Assembly (NCBI RefSeq): GCF_026013615.1
Contig: NZ_JAPDPI010000016.1
Span: 46,659 to 110,658 of the forward strand
Direction: 5' to 3'
Length of the DNA: 64,000 nt
Source: Plebeiibacterium marinum
GTDB taxonomy: Bacteria > Bacteroidota > Bacteroidia > Bacteroidales > Marinilabiliaceae
In this document: positions 45,531 through 55,134 of the stretch, piece by piece
Position numbering within the stretch: the first letter of the stretch is position 1
Layout of the letters: each line of letters opens with the position of its first letter
Notes under the pieces: model-generated
The model's database searches: none
The model's input: the letters and a program-made list of their open reading frames with translations, nothing else
What the model was told of the DNA's origin: nothing
Position numbers and translations under genes: made by a program

Positions 45531-45998
45531 TTATTGTCCCAGTTCATCGTATTTTAAAAAGTCCTGAACCTCGAGGAAAGCACGTTCCATGCGAACCATT
45601 TTGTCAATCATAAAGTTAAAAATGGCAGGCCATTGTTCAGGAACAAGGTAATCTCCATCCATTTCCTTATATACACGGCATACCTCTTCTCCAAGGTCTT
45701 TTTCACAGGCAAAATCCCAGATTAGTTCTTCACCAAATTCATTTTCAAATATTTTTTTTGTGGCTTCCAGTTTTTCGTATATCTGTAGCCTTCTGCTTTC
45801 GTGTTTGATATTTATTTCAAGGGCAACAATAATTTTTTTGCGGCTAACATCAAACCTTAAGTCAACACCCTTAACTCCTGTCTTTTCTCCAATCCATACC
45901 TTCACCCTTCCTCGTTGCCCGGGTAATCTGCGGGTTTTATTTCCCAGTTTTCTCCAAAACTCCAGTATCAGTTCTTTTTTTTCTTCTTTTGAATACAT
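45531..45998 (-). CDS. DUF4268 family protein
   Basis: 155 residues. EEKKELILEFWRKLG, RVKVWIGEKTGVKGVDLRFDVSRKKIIVALEIN and IWDFACEKDLG fit DUF4268 (PF14088), a domain of unknown function. No catalytic residues are obvious. It follows a 55-codon membrane protein gene by 2 bp, suggesting one transcript. Confidence 0.8.
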   Translation of the reverse strand: MYSKEEKKELILEFWRKLGNKTRRLPGQRGRVKVWIGEKTGVKGVDLRFDVSRKKIIVALEINIKHESRRLQIYEKLEATKKIFENEFGEELIWDFACEKDLGEEVCRVYKEMDGDYLVPEQWPAIFNFMIDKMVRMERAFLEVQDFLKYDELGQ

Positions 45999-46000
45999 AA

Positions 46001-46168
46001 TTATTGATCCTCTTTTTTACCGGAAGTGTATAAAACGAAAAGCAAATATAAACTGCCCATACCTATTAGGCTGCCACCTATTATTTCTGCATTGCTATAG
46101 GATCCGTGTATGGTACCAAATCCCAGGACTATTAAAATAGCAGCTATAATGCCAAGTGTTCGTTTCAT
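46001..46168 (-). CDS. 55-residue membrane protein upstream of the DUF4268 gene
   Basis: ATG at 46168 and TAA at 46001-46003 enclose 55 codons: MKRTLGIIAAILIVLGFG begins it and TSGKKEDQ ends it. Two hydrophobic helices (about 5-20 and 29-47) flank a short polar turn (HGSYSNAE). The stop is 2 bp from the next ATG. I recognise no family. The compact coding frame, starting ATG and coupling support a real gene. Confidence 0.6.
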   Translation of the reverse strand: MKRTLGIIAAILIVLGFGTIHGSYSNAEIIGGSLIGMGSLYLLFVLYTSGKKEDQ

Positions 46169-46182
46169 GTTAAATGATTTTA

Positions 46183-46216
46183 AATAAAAAGCCTGTTCGA
46201 AAATTCAAACAGGCTT
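46183..46216 (-). terminator. terminator of the porin gene
   Basis: On the minus strand AAGCCTGTT and AACAGGCTT are the arms, followed by TTTTTA. It separates the porin gene from the small membrane protein gene. Confidence 0.8.
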
Positions 46217-46241
46217 CAAATTTATAGCTTTTGTATTTCTT

Positions 46242-47498
46242 TTAAAAATTATATCTAAATCCAAGTACTAAACGATTGTTTGCATATTCTTTCGAATTTT
46301 TGGGTCTCGATTTGACATCGGGAGTTCCATATGCTGCAACTGTATAAAGCCATTCCAAACCTATAGTTAGAGGGCCTGAATAAAATTTCACTCTTGGAGA
46401 GAAGTTGTAAATGTATTCTATGTTCCATCCTCTAGTATATGCAGTTTGGTCAAAATCAACTTCAGCAGTACTAGGGTCATCGTAATAAATGATAGATTCA
46501 CTTGCTGTTCCATGGTTTTGCGTATATCCGGCAAAAAATCCCCATTGAATTTTTTTGTTGTTCGAGTGGATGTCTGTCCAAACTGATGAAGTTCTGATTG
46601 CTTCAAATTCATCGTTTATGGCAACTCCATTATTAGCCTTACGGGCAATCCCCCCAATCATTACCTGGTTGGTCATGTTTCCTCCATATACACCTTCTGC
46701 CTTTATTGTTATGGCAGGTAGGGTAAGTTTTGCCGACAGGTTTGCATGGGCGCTTGTTACTTTTCCTTCAGAAATAGCCAGGTTGTCGTCAACAGCTAGT
46801 GGTTGAACTTGTTTTACGCCCACTGTAGCGGCCAGGAAGAAATCTTTAGGAGAACCATATTTTAATTGAAAGTTAAATTCAGGAATGTCGGCATATTCAA
46901 CCTGCTCTAATGCACCTGAATTTTTAAAATCACCTTGCGAAAGAGCTGAAAGTATTAGAGAAAGGTCTTTTGACGGTGAATAAGTAAATCTTAACTGTGG
47001 GTTACGGCTTAAGGGATGGAAAGGTAAACCAACAACAAAATTAACTGTAGCCGGGAAGTTTTCCGGTATAAAGAGTGGATGCCAGGTTTGACCCGCCAAT
47101 AGTGATGTTTTGTTCCATTTAAGATTTAAAAAGGCATGTCTTAACCTTACAGCAAAATCTTTGGAGTTGCCTGATGCTCCTGCAAAATCACCTTCTATTT
47201 TTGCAGTTGTTTTTGCTCCAAAGGCATCCGGTCCGGAAATGGCAAAGCCCAAACGGCTTATCCCTGCACCAAAGTCAAATTTTGACTTGTCGTTTTTGTC
47301 GCTTCCGTTAGCATCTGCCGAAAAGCTTTTGGGGTATAAGTAGCCATGTCCACCTCTGGCTGCCACACTTTCCCTGGTGTCAACAAAAGCATCAAAGCCA
47401 ATAAAACCATAGGTTTTAACCGAAACAGTTTTCTCCTTTTGCTGGGCCTGTGTTGCCAGTGACAATAAAATAAAAATGGGTAAAAGTAATTTTTTCAT
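46242..47498 (-). CDS. outer-membrane porin-like beta-barrel protein
   Basis: 418 residues. The signal peptide ends TQAQ at about residue 19. The rest alternates amphipathic strands with Gly/Asn turns, and the last residue is Phe (GFRYNF). The opening YGFIGFDAFVDTRESVAARGG and the GRQ/AGQTWHPLF region resemble DcaP-type porins of Bacteroidota. Substrate unknown. It is divergent from the cytochrome maturation gene (153-bp gap). Confidence 0.8.
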   Translation of the reverse strand: MKKLLLPIFILLSLATQAQQKEKTVSVKTYGFIGFDAFVDTRESVAARGGHGYLYPKSFSADANGSDKNDKSKFDFGAGISRLGFAISGPDAFGAKTTAKIEGDFAGASGNSKDFAVRLRHAFLNLKWNKTSLLAGQTWHPLFIPENFPATVNFVVGLPFHPLSRNPQLRFTYSPSKDLSLILSALSQGDFKNSGALEQVEYADIPEFNFQLKYGSPKDFFLAATVGVKQVQPLAVDDNLAISEGKVTSAHANLSAKLTLPAITIKAEGVYGGNMTNQVMIGGIARKANNGVAINDEFEAIRTSSVWTDIHSNNKKIQWGFFAGYTQNHGTASESIIYYDDPSTAEVDFDQTAYTRGWNIEYIYNFSPRVKFYSGPLTIGLEWLYTVAAYGTPDVKSRPKNSKEYANNRLVLGFRYNF

Positions 47499-47651
47499 TT
47501 TTAGTGAGCGTTGTTGTGTATATTTAAAATAAATTCTGTTTTTTTATTGAGTAAACTATAATACGCAAATAATTGTTTTAGGTTTATTTAATTATGTTTT
47601 TAAACATTATTTTTTTTGTTAAAGGCGACAAAAGTATCTAAAAAATTAGTA

Positions 47652-50600
47652 ATGAAGAAAATTCTTACCTTTTTATCTGCTCCCTATTTGATGATAGTTT
47701 TATTGATTTTGCTTGCAGCATCCATGGGCATTGCCACATTTGTGGAAAATGATTTTGGAACCAATGCAGCTAAAGCATTGTACTATAACTCTTGGTGGTT
47801 TGAAGCGTTGTTTGTTTTGCTGGCTGTTAATTTGTTGCTTAATATCGTTAAGCCATATATGTATTCAAAGGGGAAACTCGCTGTTTTATTGTTTCATGTT
47901 TCTTTTTTTATAATCATTTTAGGTGCTGCCTTAACCCGTTATGTTGGTTGTGAAGGTTTGATGCATATCAGGGAAGGTGAGACTGCAGATAGGTTTTTGT
48001 CCTCTGGTTCATATATATCTGGTAGTGTAGAAAAGAATGGAGAAGTTGTGTTGTTTGAACAGGAAGTGTTTATGTCGGAAAAAAGTAAGGGGTGCTTTAG
48101 TGAAAAGGTGAGTGTTGGAGGAGATGATATTCAGATAAAGAGCGTTGATTATATTTCACAAACCACTTACGTTGCAACTGAAGGTGCAGGAGGGAAGCCT
48201 TATGTTTCAATAGTTTATTCTGATTTGCAGGGTGGTAGAAGAAATGTGGGATTGTTTTGGGGTGATAAGGTCAGTGTAGATGATTATGTTATTGCTTTTG
48301 GTGAAGACACTGTAGCAGATTTCCATATTTATCCTGAAGGGGATAGCCTTATGTTTTGCTCCACTCATAGTGTTTTTACAACAGATATGGCTTCTCAGCA
48401 AGAAAAGGAAATAGGTGTAGGTGTTTCTCATCAATTTGTTCCCAAAAAGCTTTACAAAACTGAAGGGATCTTTATTGTTCAAACCCATTATATGACTAGC
48501 GCAATCCTACAGCCCGTTCCTGTATCTGAGGGAGAAAATGGGAGTTATGAAGAAAGTGTAATACTGAATGTAGCAGTGGATGATAGTGTTAAAACATTGG
48601 TGCTGCAAGGAAATATAGGGGCTTTAGGGGAAACTAATAGTATAGAGGTGGATGGATGTAAAATTACAGCTAGCTATGGGTCTAAAATTCTAAATATCCC
48701 GTTTAAAATTATGCTTAACGATTTTCAACTAGACAGGTATCCGGGTTCGGAAAGTCCCTCTTCGTTTGCAAGCGAAGTAACATTGTATGATGCAGAAAGG
48801 GGTGTGAAAGCAGATTTTAGAATTTTCATGAATAATATACTGAATTATAAGGGGTATCGGTTTTATCAGTCTTCGTATGATAAGGATGAGTTGGGAACTG
48901 TATTGTCTGTAAATAATGATTATTGGGGGACTACCATTACATATGTCGGATATTTTTTAATGTCAATAAGTATGTTGTTGTCGTTAATTGCCTCCAAAAG
49001 CCGGTTTGTTCATTTGTCAAAGGTTGTAAAGGAAGTGGGCAATCAAAAAAAGAGTCTTGTTTTATTGGGACTGTTTTTTATGTCGATATGTGCATATTCT
49101 CAATCTGTTGACGAAGCCGTTAAGGTTAGTGAAACGCAAGCGGAGAAATTTGGAGAACTATGGGTGCAGGATAACGGAGGGAGGTTGAAGCCCTTGAATT
49201 CAATGAATGGAGAGGTGCTTCGTAAACTGGTGAAACATAATACATTCAAAGGTTATTCTGCAGACAGGGTGGTTTTGAGTATGTTGGCTTACCCTGAGTT
49301 ATGGCAAAAAGTGCCAATGATAACCGTTAAGGCAGAAAGCATAAAAAGAATTGTAGGCAATAGGGATAAGAAAGCTTCGTTTGCTGATTTTTTTACCAGC
49401 TCCGGAGTTTATAAGTTGAGCAAGGAAGTAAATGATGCTTATCGAACCAAGCCTTCTTACAGGACCAAGGAACAAAATGATCTGATAAAAATTGACGAAC
49501 AGGTTAATGTTTTGTATATGGCAAAAACAGGTCAGTTGTTAAAGATATTTCCTGTTCCTGGAGAAGAGGGGGCGGCTTGGCTTCAGCCCGGACAATATTC
49601 GGAAAGAATAGAAGGAGGCGATAGCCTGTTTGTGAGAAATGTTTTTGGGATTTATCTGAAATCCTTAATAGAGGGAAAAGACCAGGAGGCATTGAAGTAT
49701 CTGGATGCAATAAATAAGTATCAAAAAAAGTATGGCGCCGATATAATTCCCGGCAATAAGGTCAAAAGTCTTGAGATATTCTACAACAGGAGCAATCTTT
49801 TTTTAATGTTGGCACCAGTGCTCTTTGTTTTGGGGTTGTTGTTGGTAGTGATACAGTTTGCCTACTTGTTCGTGCCCAAAAAATCACCGGGAATGGTAAA
49901 TGTTATCGGGTTCTGGGTATTGTTTTTGGGATTTTTAGCCTATTCAGGAGGGTTGGCTTTACGTTGGTATATTTCAGGTCATGCCCCATGGAGCAATAGT
50001 TATGAATCTATGCTGTATATTGGCTGGTCTATGTTGTTGGCCGGTTTGATCTTTTCTGGGAGGTCTGCCATTGCGCTATCGGTAGCTGCACTTTTTTCCG
50101 GAATAGTATTGTTGGTATCTCATTTGAGCTGGATGAACCCGGAAATTACCAATTTGGTTCCGGTGTTAAAATCTTATTGGCTGACGATACACGTTGCTGT
50201 TATTGTAGCTAGTTATGGATTCCTTGGGTTGGGAGCTTTGATGGCATTTTTTAACCTGATTTTGATTGGGGTCCAAAAAACAGGGGATAAAAAAATAGAA
50301 TTGACTATAAAGGAGTTGAGTGCAATAGTAGAAATGGGGCTTACGGTTGGATTGTACCTGATGACTATAGGGTCGTTTTTGGGAGGTATTTGGGCCAATG
50401 AATCCTGGGGAAGGTATTGGGGGTGGGATCCTAAAGAAACCTGGTCGCTGGTAACCATCGTTGTTTATGCAGTTATCCTGCATCTGAGGTTTGTGCCCTC
50501 ATTGAGGAGTTTAGTAATTTTCAATGCTGTTTCGGTTGTGGGTTTCTTTTCTGTATTGATGACATATTTAGGAGTGAATTACTATTTGGCAGGAATGCAC

Positions 50601-50726
50601 TCTTATGCAAAAGGTGATCCTGTGCCGGTTCCTGATTTTGTTTATTATGTTATTGTAACTATAGTTGTAGTAGTGGGTTATGCTTTTTATAATCATGATA
50701 AGACAAGAAAAACGAGTTTAGGTTAA
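47652..50726 (+). CDS. ResB-CcsA fusion, cytochrome c maturation protein
   Basis: 1024 residues from the ATG at 47652; a TTG start 12 codons earlier is less likely. The N-terminal half is ResB/Ccs1-like (helices near 8-90 and 425-445, large periplasmic part between). The C-terminal half is CcsA/ResC-like with many helices and the heme-handling WWD motif WGRYWGWDPKETW (near 920-932), plus conserved histidines (SGHAPW, LTIHVAV). It delivers heme and attaches it to apocytochrome c in the periplasm. At residues about 466-485 a signal-peptide-like segment ending CAYSQ lies at the joint of the two halves. Confidence 0.93.
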   Translation: MKKILTFLSAPYLMIVLLILLAASMGIATFVENDFGTNAAKALYYNSWWFEALFVLLAVNLLLNIVKPYMYSKGKLAVLLFHVSFFIIILGAALTRYVGCEGLMHIREGETADRFLSSGSYISGSVEKNGEVVLFEQEVFMSEKSKGCFSEKVSVGGDDIQIKSVDYISQTTYVATEGAGGKPYVSIVYSDLQGGRRNVGLFWGDKVSVDDYVIAFGEDTVADFHIYPEGDSLMFCSTHSVFTTDMASQQEKEIGVGVSHQFVPKKLYKTEGIFIVQTHYMTSAILQPVPVSEGENGSYEESVILNVAVDDSVKTLVLQGNIGALGETNSIEVDGCKITASYGSKILNIPFKIMLNDFQLDRYPGSESPSSFASEVTLYDAERGVKADFRIFMNNILNYKGYRFYQSSYDKDELGTVLSVNNDYWGTTITYVGYFLMSISMLLSLIASKSRFVHLSKVVKEVGNQKKSLVLLGLFFMSICAYSQSVDEAVKVSETQAEKFGELWVQDNGGRLKPLNSMNGEVLRKLVKHNTFKGYSADRVVLSMLAYPELWQKVPMITVKAESIKRIVGNRDKKASFADFFTSSGVYKLSKEVNDAYRTKPSYRTKEQNDLIKIDEQVNVLYMAKTGQLLKIFPVPGEEGAAWLQPGQYSERIEGGDSLFVRNVFGIYLKSLIEGKDQEALKYLDAINKYQKKYGADIIPGNKVKSLEIFYNRSNLFLMLAPVLFVLGLLLVVIQFAYLFVPKKSPGMVNVIGFWVLFLGFLAYSGGLALRWYISGHAPWSNSYESMLYIGWSMLLAGLIFSGRSAIALSVAALFSGIVLLVSHLSWMNPEITNLVPVLKSYWLTIHVAVIVASYGFLGLGALMAFFNLILIGVQKTGDKKIELTIKELSAIVEMGLTVGLYLMTIGSFLGGIWANESWGRYWGWDPKETWSLVTIVVYAVILHLRFVPSLRSLVIFNAVSVVGFFSVLMTYLGVNYYLAGMHSYAKGDPVPVPDFVYYVIVTIVVVVGYAFYNHDKTRKTSLG

Positions 50727-50732
50727 CTCGTT
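50711..50732 (+). terminator. possible terminator overlapping the stop codon
   Basis: AACGAGTT (50711-50718) and AACTCGTT (50725-50732) pair perfectly around TAGGTT; the stop TAA is at 50724-50726. Only a weak T tract follows. Confidence 0.4.
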
Positions 50733-50857
50733 ACTAATAATTTTTGTTTGGAGTAATTGGTCTTGACAGAAAGAGGTTTCCAAAATATATACAATGTTGT
50801 TTATTTGCTGTTAATAAGTAAGCTCCAATTGGTACGGGTACTCAGGTTTAATATTTG

Positions 50858-50865
50858 TATTTTTG
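50858..50865 (+). promoter_or_regulatory. -7 box before the large hybrid kinase
   Basis: TATTTTTG lies 91 bp before the ATG; no clean -33 box. Confidence 0.35.
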
Positions 50866-50955
50866 AAACATACAGAAAGAATGTAATAAGAAAACACGGA
50901 TTACCTATAGTTTGGTAGGTCTGGGAATAGGATATATTTAAACCGGGAGTGATAA

Positions 50956-53900
50956 ATGAAAAAGGAAAGTTTGGAAAATACATCCAGGCTTCAGTCATTA
51001 GAGGCAGAGGTTAAGCATCTGAAAGGTTTGCTTAGCAAAGTATCGGTGTCTTCAAATCAGGTGGAAAGTGGTTTTGTCGATAAGATCGAATCAAAAATTG
51101 ACGGGTTGGCTCATAGTGGTGAACGGTATGCTGATATTGTAGCGTTAGTTTTAAAAGAGTTGGGTCAAAATATTAGTGCTGATAGGGTATCTGTTTTTGA
51201 TTACGATAATGACAGCAGTGGATATTTAGCTAAATATCAATGGTGTAATGAAAATTTTCAGGAATATCATCCTTCAGACCTGATCATAAGCGATATTGAA
51301 AATCCTTTATTAAATCCTACTTGTGGAAATGCATTTGCTACATGCTCTTTAAACGAAGATCTTAAGAATTCGTTGGCTTCAAAATTTGAAACATTTCAGG
51401 TTCAGTCTTTATTGATCCTGCCATTTGGCAATGATGAAATCATAAATGGATTGTTGGTTCTTGAAGTATGTACTTTTAGCCGGGAGTGGTTTGATTTTGA
51501 AATCAATGAACTTGCATCAAATAGCAGGTTGATTGAATCTTTGCTTGATAAATATTGGTTTAAGAGAAATGCACAGGAGGAGGTTTTAATAAGGTCGTTG
51601 ATACACAAGGCAACCCAGATTGTTTCACACAGTCGAAATTCCAGAAAATGTATTGTTCAACTATTGGAGCTGATCGGGCAAGAATTGGCTATTGAATCGG
51701 CTTATATTGTCGAAAAAGGAAATCTTTCTAATCACCATGAGCTGTTGTGGCTACAGGGTGAACATGAAGAGGATGGGTGTTTGTCTGGGTTTGAAATTGA
51801 CAAGCTTGTTTCAGGAAAATCGATAGGAAGTGGCATTGTGTTGCATAAAAAAGAGATTTCCGGGAGTGGGGTGGATTTTGTTCGTTCGGAATCGATAATG
51901 GTTAGCAAGCTTGAATGTAGTAATGATTTTGTGGGTTGGCTGATTGTGGAAGCAACAACAGACAGGGTTCGGTGGATTAGTAAGTTTAACGGATTTTTGA
52001 AATCGCTTGCAAACCTGTTGTCTACTGCTTTGGGAGATCTGCATCAGGAAAATGAGCTCAATAATAGGTGTTTGTATTTGCTCGAAGCCAACAAGGGATT
52101 GGCTGTGAAGGAAACCTTTTTGCAAGAAGTGTTAAAAAATGCGCCTTGGGGTATCATAAAGTTATGTGGATCTGAAGTGAAACTTGCAAATGAAAAAGTT
52201 GCTTCAATATTTGAATTGTCGGTTGAAGAACTAGTTGGTAAGCAGCTTGTAGATTTGATTGATAAAGACAGGGCTTCTGAGTTGTTGCTACAGGCTCGTA
52301 AAGGGATGGGAATTGTACAGATACAAACGAGTTTGCAGGTGGGATTGTATACCAAGCAATTATTGTGTGCAGCGGCTGTTGACAATTCAATGAGCGAAGA
52401 TGGTTTTATGCTTTTTATATCTGACGTAACTTCACAGGTTGCTGTTGAAACTAAATACTCTGAACTCAGAATTCGTTATGAAAAGATATTGGAATCATCA
52501 ATTGATGGAATTTTTATAACAGATTTAAATACAAATGTAAAATTTGTTAATAAATCAGCTCGGGATATATTGAAATATGATGCAGTTGAGGCCACGCAAT
52601 TAAGTTTAAAAGAATTGTTTATTGAGGAGGCAGATGATTTTATTACGAAAATGAAATCTGGTCTTGTCTCTGATAAGTTTTATAAAAGTCGCGCTGCTCT
52701 GAAAAATAAAGACGGAGAAGTGTTATTGGCCGATATAGCTGTCAGTAAAATTTACATTGATAATAAAGAACATCTTTATTTTACGATCCATGAAGTAGGA
52801 GTGAGTGATGTTGTGGAGCCTGGAATCCAGGGAACAGGAGGCGATTTTGAGCAGTTGGCACTGGTTAGTCCTGATATTGTGTTGCGTCTGGATACCGATA
52901 GGCGAATATGGTTTTATAATGAATCCTTAATAAATAATTTTCCCTTTTTGGCTGAAAAGGAAGTGCGGGGAAGTACACTGACTGAGCTGGGGGTATTTAA
53001 TGAAGTAGTTGGACCAACCTGGGAAGCCAAAATAAATGATGTGATTTCGACAAAAGAAAAAACTGCTATGCAGCTTGGGTTTAGTGATGAGTCGAAAGAG
53101 CTGTATTTTGATTGGGTTATTTCTCCTGAGTTGGATGGCCAGGGCAATGTGCTTGGTTTATTTGCGATAGGGAAGAGTCTTTCGGAACAAAAAAATGTAG
53201 AAAAACAATTGTTAGAGGCCAAGGTGAAAGCGGAGGAGTCGGATAAACTGAAATCTTCGTTTCTAGCCAATATCAGTCATGAGCTAAGAACCCCCTTAAA
53301 TGCGATTGTTGGTTTTTCTGCCTTGCTTAGGGGAGATAATGTGTCGGATGCAGAAAGGGACGATTATGTGGAAGTGATCCATAAAAACTCTGACAGCTTG
53401 ATGAGTCTCATCAATAATATTATCGATGTGGCCAAGATTGAAAGTGGAAAGATAGCTGTGGAGAAGGAATCTGTTGAGGTTCGTGAGGTGCTTCAATCGT
53501 TATATGATGATTTTACTCCTAAGATTGACATTGAGCATAAAGGCAGGGTTAAGCTTTATTTGTCGATGCCTAAGGAAGAGAGATGTGAAATACTTTCCGA
53601 TTCAATCAGGTTCAGGCAAATTATGGTGAATTTAATTGGTAATGCGGTTAAATTTACCATTAAAGGATTTATAGAATTTGGATATGCCAGAGAAGATGGT
53701 GTGATAAAGTTCTATGTTAAAGATACAGGAATAGGTATTTCAGAAGCAAAGCAAAAACTGATATTCCAACCTTTCAGAAAAGAAGTAGAAACAAGCAATC
53801 AAATATATGGGGGAACAGGAATAGGTCTTTCAATATGTGAAAAAATTGTACAGGCATTAGGTGGGGAAATAGGTTTGAAATCGGATAAAGGAAAAGGTTC

Positions 53901-54390
53901 TGAATTTTATTTTACGCATCCTGTTGAATTGCAAAAGAAAGAAGAGGAGAAAAGAATATCTCATAAAACCATAACAATTACTAATCCTGTATTGCAAAAG
54001 AACTACTATTGGCCAAATAAGATGATGCTGTTGGTTGATGAGAATAGCAGTGCTCACTTGCAAATGCGGAAGTTTATAGAAAAAACCGGGATTACATTGG
54101 TTTCTGCACGTACTGCAGCCGGAGCAAGCAAGTTGCTTATGAACAGAAAGGATATCCATTTGGTTGTTATGGATTTAAAATTTCCGGATTCAACGGGTTA
54201 TGAACTGGTGAAGGAAATTAAAAAACTCAACACCAATATTCCTGTAATTGTTCATTCGGATAAGGCTATAAATGGTAATTGTGATGATTTGTTAGGCCAG
54301 GGTTTTGATGCTTGTATTCAAAAGCCTTCAGATAAAGATGAAGTCCTTAATGTAATGGATAGGTTTCTTGTTGAGGCAAGTCAGAGGTAG
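50956..54390 (+). CDS. cytosolic multi-sensor hybrid histidine kinase
   Basis: 1144 residues with no transmembrane helix. Layout: N-terminal coiled coil (5-30), GAF-like domain (about 60-205), second GAF-like (about 215-370), PAS domains (about 385-500, 505-620, 640-755), HisKA with His775 in NISHELRTPLNAI, HATPase (GTGIGLSICEKIV) and a C-terminal receiver with Asp1073 in VMDLKFPDSTGY. The receiver opens LLVDENSS rather than the usual LxVDDN. A soluble sensor with five input modules suggests it reads several internal signals. No DNA-binding partner is adjacent. Confidence 0.9.
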   Translation: MKKESLENTSRLQSLEAEVKHLKGLLSKVSVSSNQVESGFVDKIESKIDGLAHSGERYADIVALVLKELGQNISADRVSVFDYDNDSSGYLAKYQWCNENFQEYHPSDLIISDIENPLLNPTCGNAFATCSLNEDLKNSLASKFETFQVQSLLILPFGNDEIINGLLVLEVCTFSREWFDFEINELASNSRLIESLLDKYWFKRNAQEEVLIRSLIHKATQIVSHSRNSRKCIVQLLELIGQELAIESAYIVEKGNLSNHHELLWLQGEHEEDGCLSGFEIDKLVSGKSIGSGIVLHKKEISGSGVDFVRSESIMVSKLECSNDFVGWLIVEATTDRVRWISKFNGFLKSLANLLSTALGDLHQENELNNRCLYLLEANKGLAVKETFLQEVLKNAPWGIIKLCGSEVKLANEKVASIFELSVEELVGKQLVDLIDKDRASELLLQARKGMGIVQIQTSLQVGLYTKQLLCAAAVDNSMSEDGFMLFISDVTSQVAVETKYSELRIRYEKILESSIDGIFITDLNTNVKFVNKSARDILKYDAVEATQLSLKELFIEEADDFITKMKSGLVSDKFYKSRAALKNKDGEVLLADIAVSKIYIDNKEHLYFTIHEVGVSDVVEPGIQGTGGDFEQLALVSPDIVLRLDTDRRIWFYNESLINNFPFLAEKEVRGSTLTELGVFNEVVGPTWEAKINDVISTKEKTAMQLGFSDESKELYFDWVISPELDGQGNVLGLFAIGKSLSEQKNVEKQLLEAKVKAEESDKLKSSFLANISHELRTPLNAIVGFSALLRGDNVSDAERDDYVEVIHKNSDSLMSLINNIIDVAKIESGKIAVEKESVEVREVLQSLYDDFTPKIDIEHKGRVKLYLSMPKEERCEILSDSIRFRQIMVNLIGNAVKFTIKGFIEFGYAREDGVIKFYVKDTGIGISEAKQKLIFQPFRKEVETSNQIYGGTGIGLSICEKIVQALGGEIGLKSDKGKGSEFYFTHPVELQKKEEEKRISHKTITITNPVLQKNYYWPNKMMLLVDENSSAHLQMRKFIEKTGITLVSARTAAGASKLLMNRKDIHLVVMDLKFPDSTGYELVKEIKKLNTNIPVIVHSDKAINGNCDDLLGQGFDACIQKPSDKDEVLNVMDRFLVEASQR

Positions 54391-54411
54391 TTCTTTCAGA
54401 TAGATTTAAGC

Positions 54412-54452
54412 AAAAAAAATGTGTATCTCTATTGTAGGTGAGATACACATTT
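54412..54452. terminator. bidirectional terminator
   Basis: ATGTGTATCTC and GAGATACACAT pair over 11 bp; A8 on the left and TTT on the right. It separates two convergent genes. Confidence 0.85.
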
Positions 54453-54504
54453 AAAATGAGTATTAAGTTGAGTTTGTTGTTGCTCAACCTGGTCTTCCTG
54501 ATCT

Positions 54505-55134
54505 TTATTTGTTAAAGGCATAAGTGTAATTTTTGTTATCCGAATTGATCTGCACTGTATAATTTCCAGTTGGCAATGCTGAAATATCATATTTCTTTGA
54601 AAAAGCATTTCCGCCTGTAACCGTTTGTGTAAATAATTCTTCTGAGTTTGCATCTGTAATAGATATGCTAAATGCTCTGCTGCTAAAATCCAGGTGGCTT
54701 ACAAGTAATGTGTTGTCAGTTACTTTTACAAAAGAATTGGCCTTGTTTAGTGAAGCGCTCTTTTTTTTGTCCGTTACAATCTTGTGATCTTCAACAATAA
54801 ATGATTTTGAAAGACTTTCGCTTCCTTTTTGTTTTAGTATAACAGAATATTCACCATCGCTCAAGTGTGAAAAATCCAGTACTTTTTGTGTGAAGCCCGG
54901 TTGGTCAATCCATTCTTTGTGAAAAACCACTCCCTCATTGTTCTCAATTAGTAAAACAGCATTCTTGGCACTAAAGTTACTTACCGATAATATGGAATAG
55001 TCAGTGTGTAAGTAGGGTAAGATAGAGACTTTAGATGCTGGTGCTTTTCCTTCACCTTCTCCTGCAAAAACTGTTGTGGTTAAGGCAAACATTACTCCCA
55101 ATGCTAAACCTTTAAATAATCTACTTGATTTCAT
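54505..55134 (-). CDS. secreted protein of two tandem beta-sandwich repeats
   Basis: 209 residues. Signal peptide about 1-24 (ending TVFAGE). Two similar units of about 75 residues follow: one near 48-118 (VSNFSAKNAVLLIE..., LSDGEYSVILKQKGSES) and one near 143-209 (VSHLDFSSRAFSISI..., LPTGNYTVQINSDNKN). The unit resembles the T9SS C-terminal sorting or DUF3244-type folds, but the terminal tag is not canonical. I assign no function. A dyad overlaps its predicted promoter. Confidence 0.6.
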   Translation of the reverse strand: MKSSRLFKGLALGVMFALTTTVFAGEGEGKAPASKVSILPYLHTDYSILSVSNFSAKNAVLLIENNEGVVFHKEWIDQPGFTQKVLDFSHLSDGEYSVILKQKGSESLSKSFIVEDHKIVTDKKKSASLNKANSFVKVTDNTLLVSHLDFSSRAFSISITDANSEELFTQTVTGGNAFSKKYDISALPTGNYTVQINSDNKNYTYAFNK

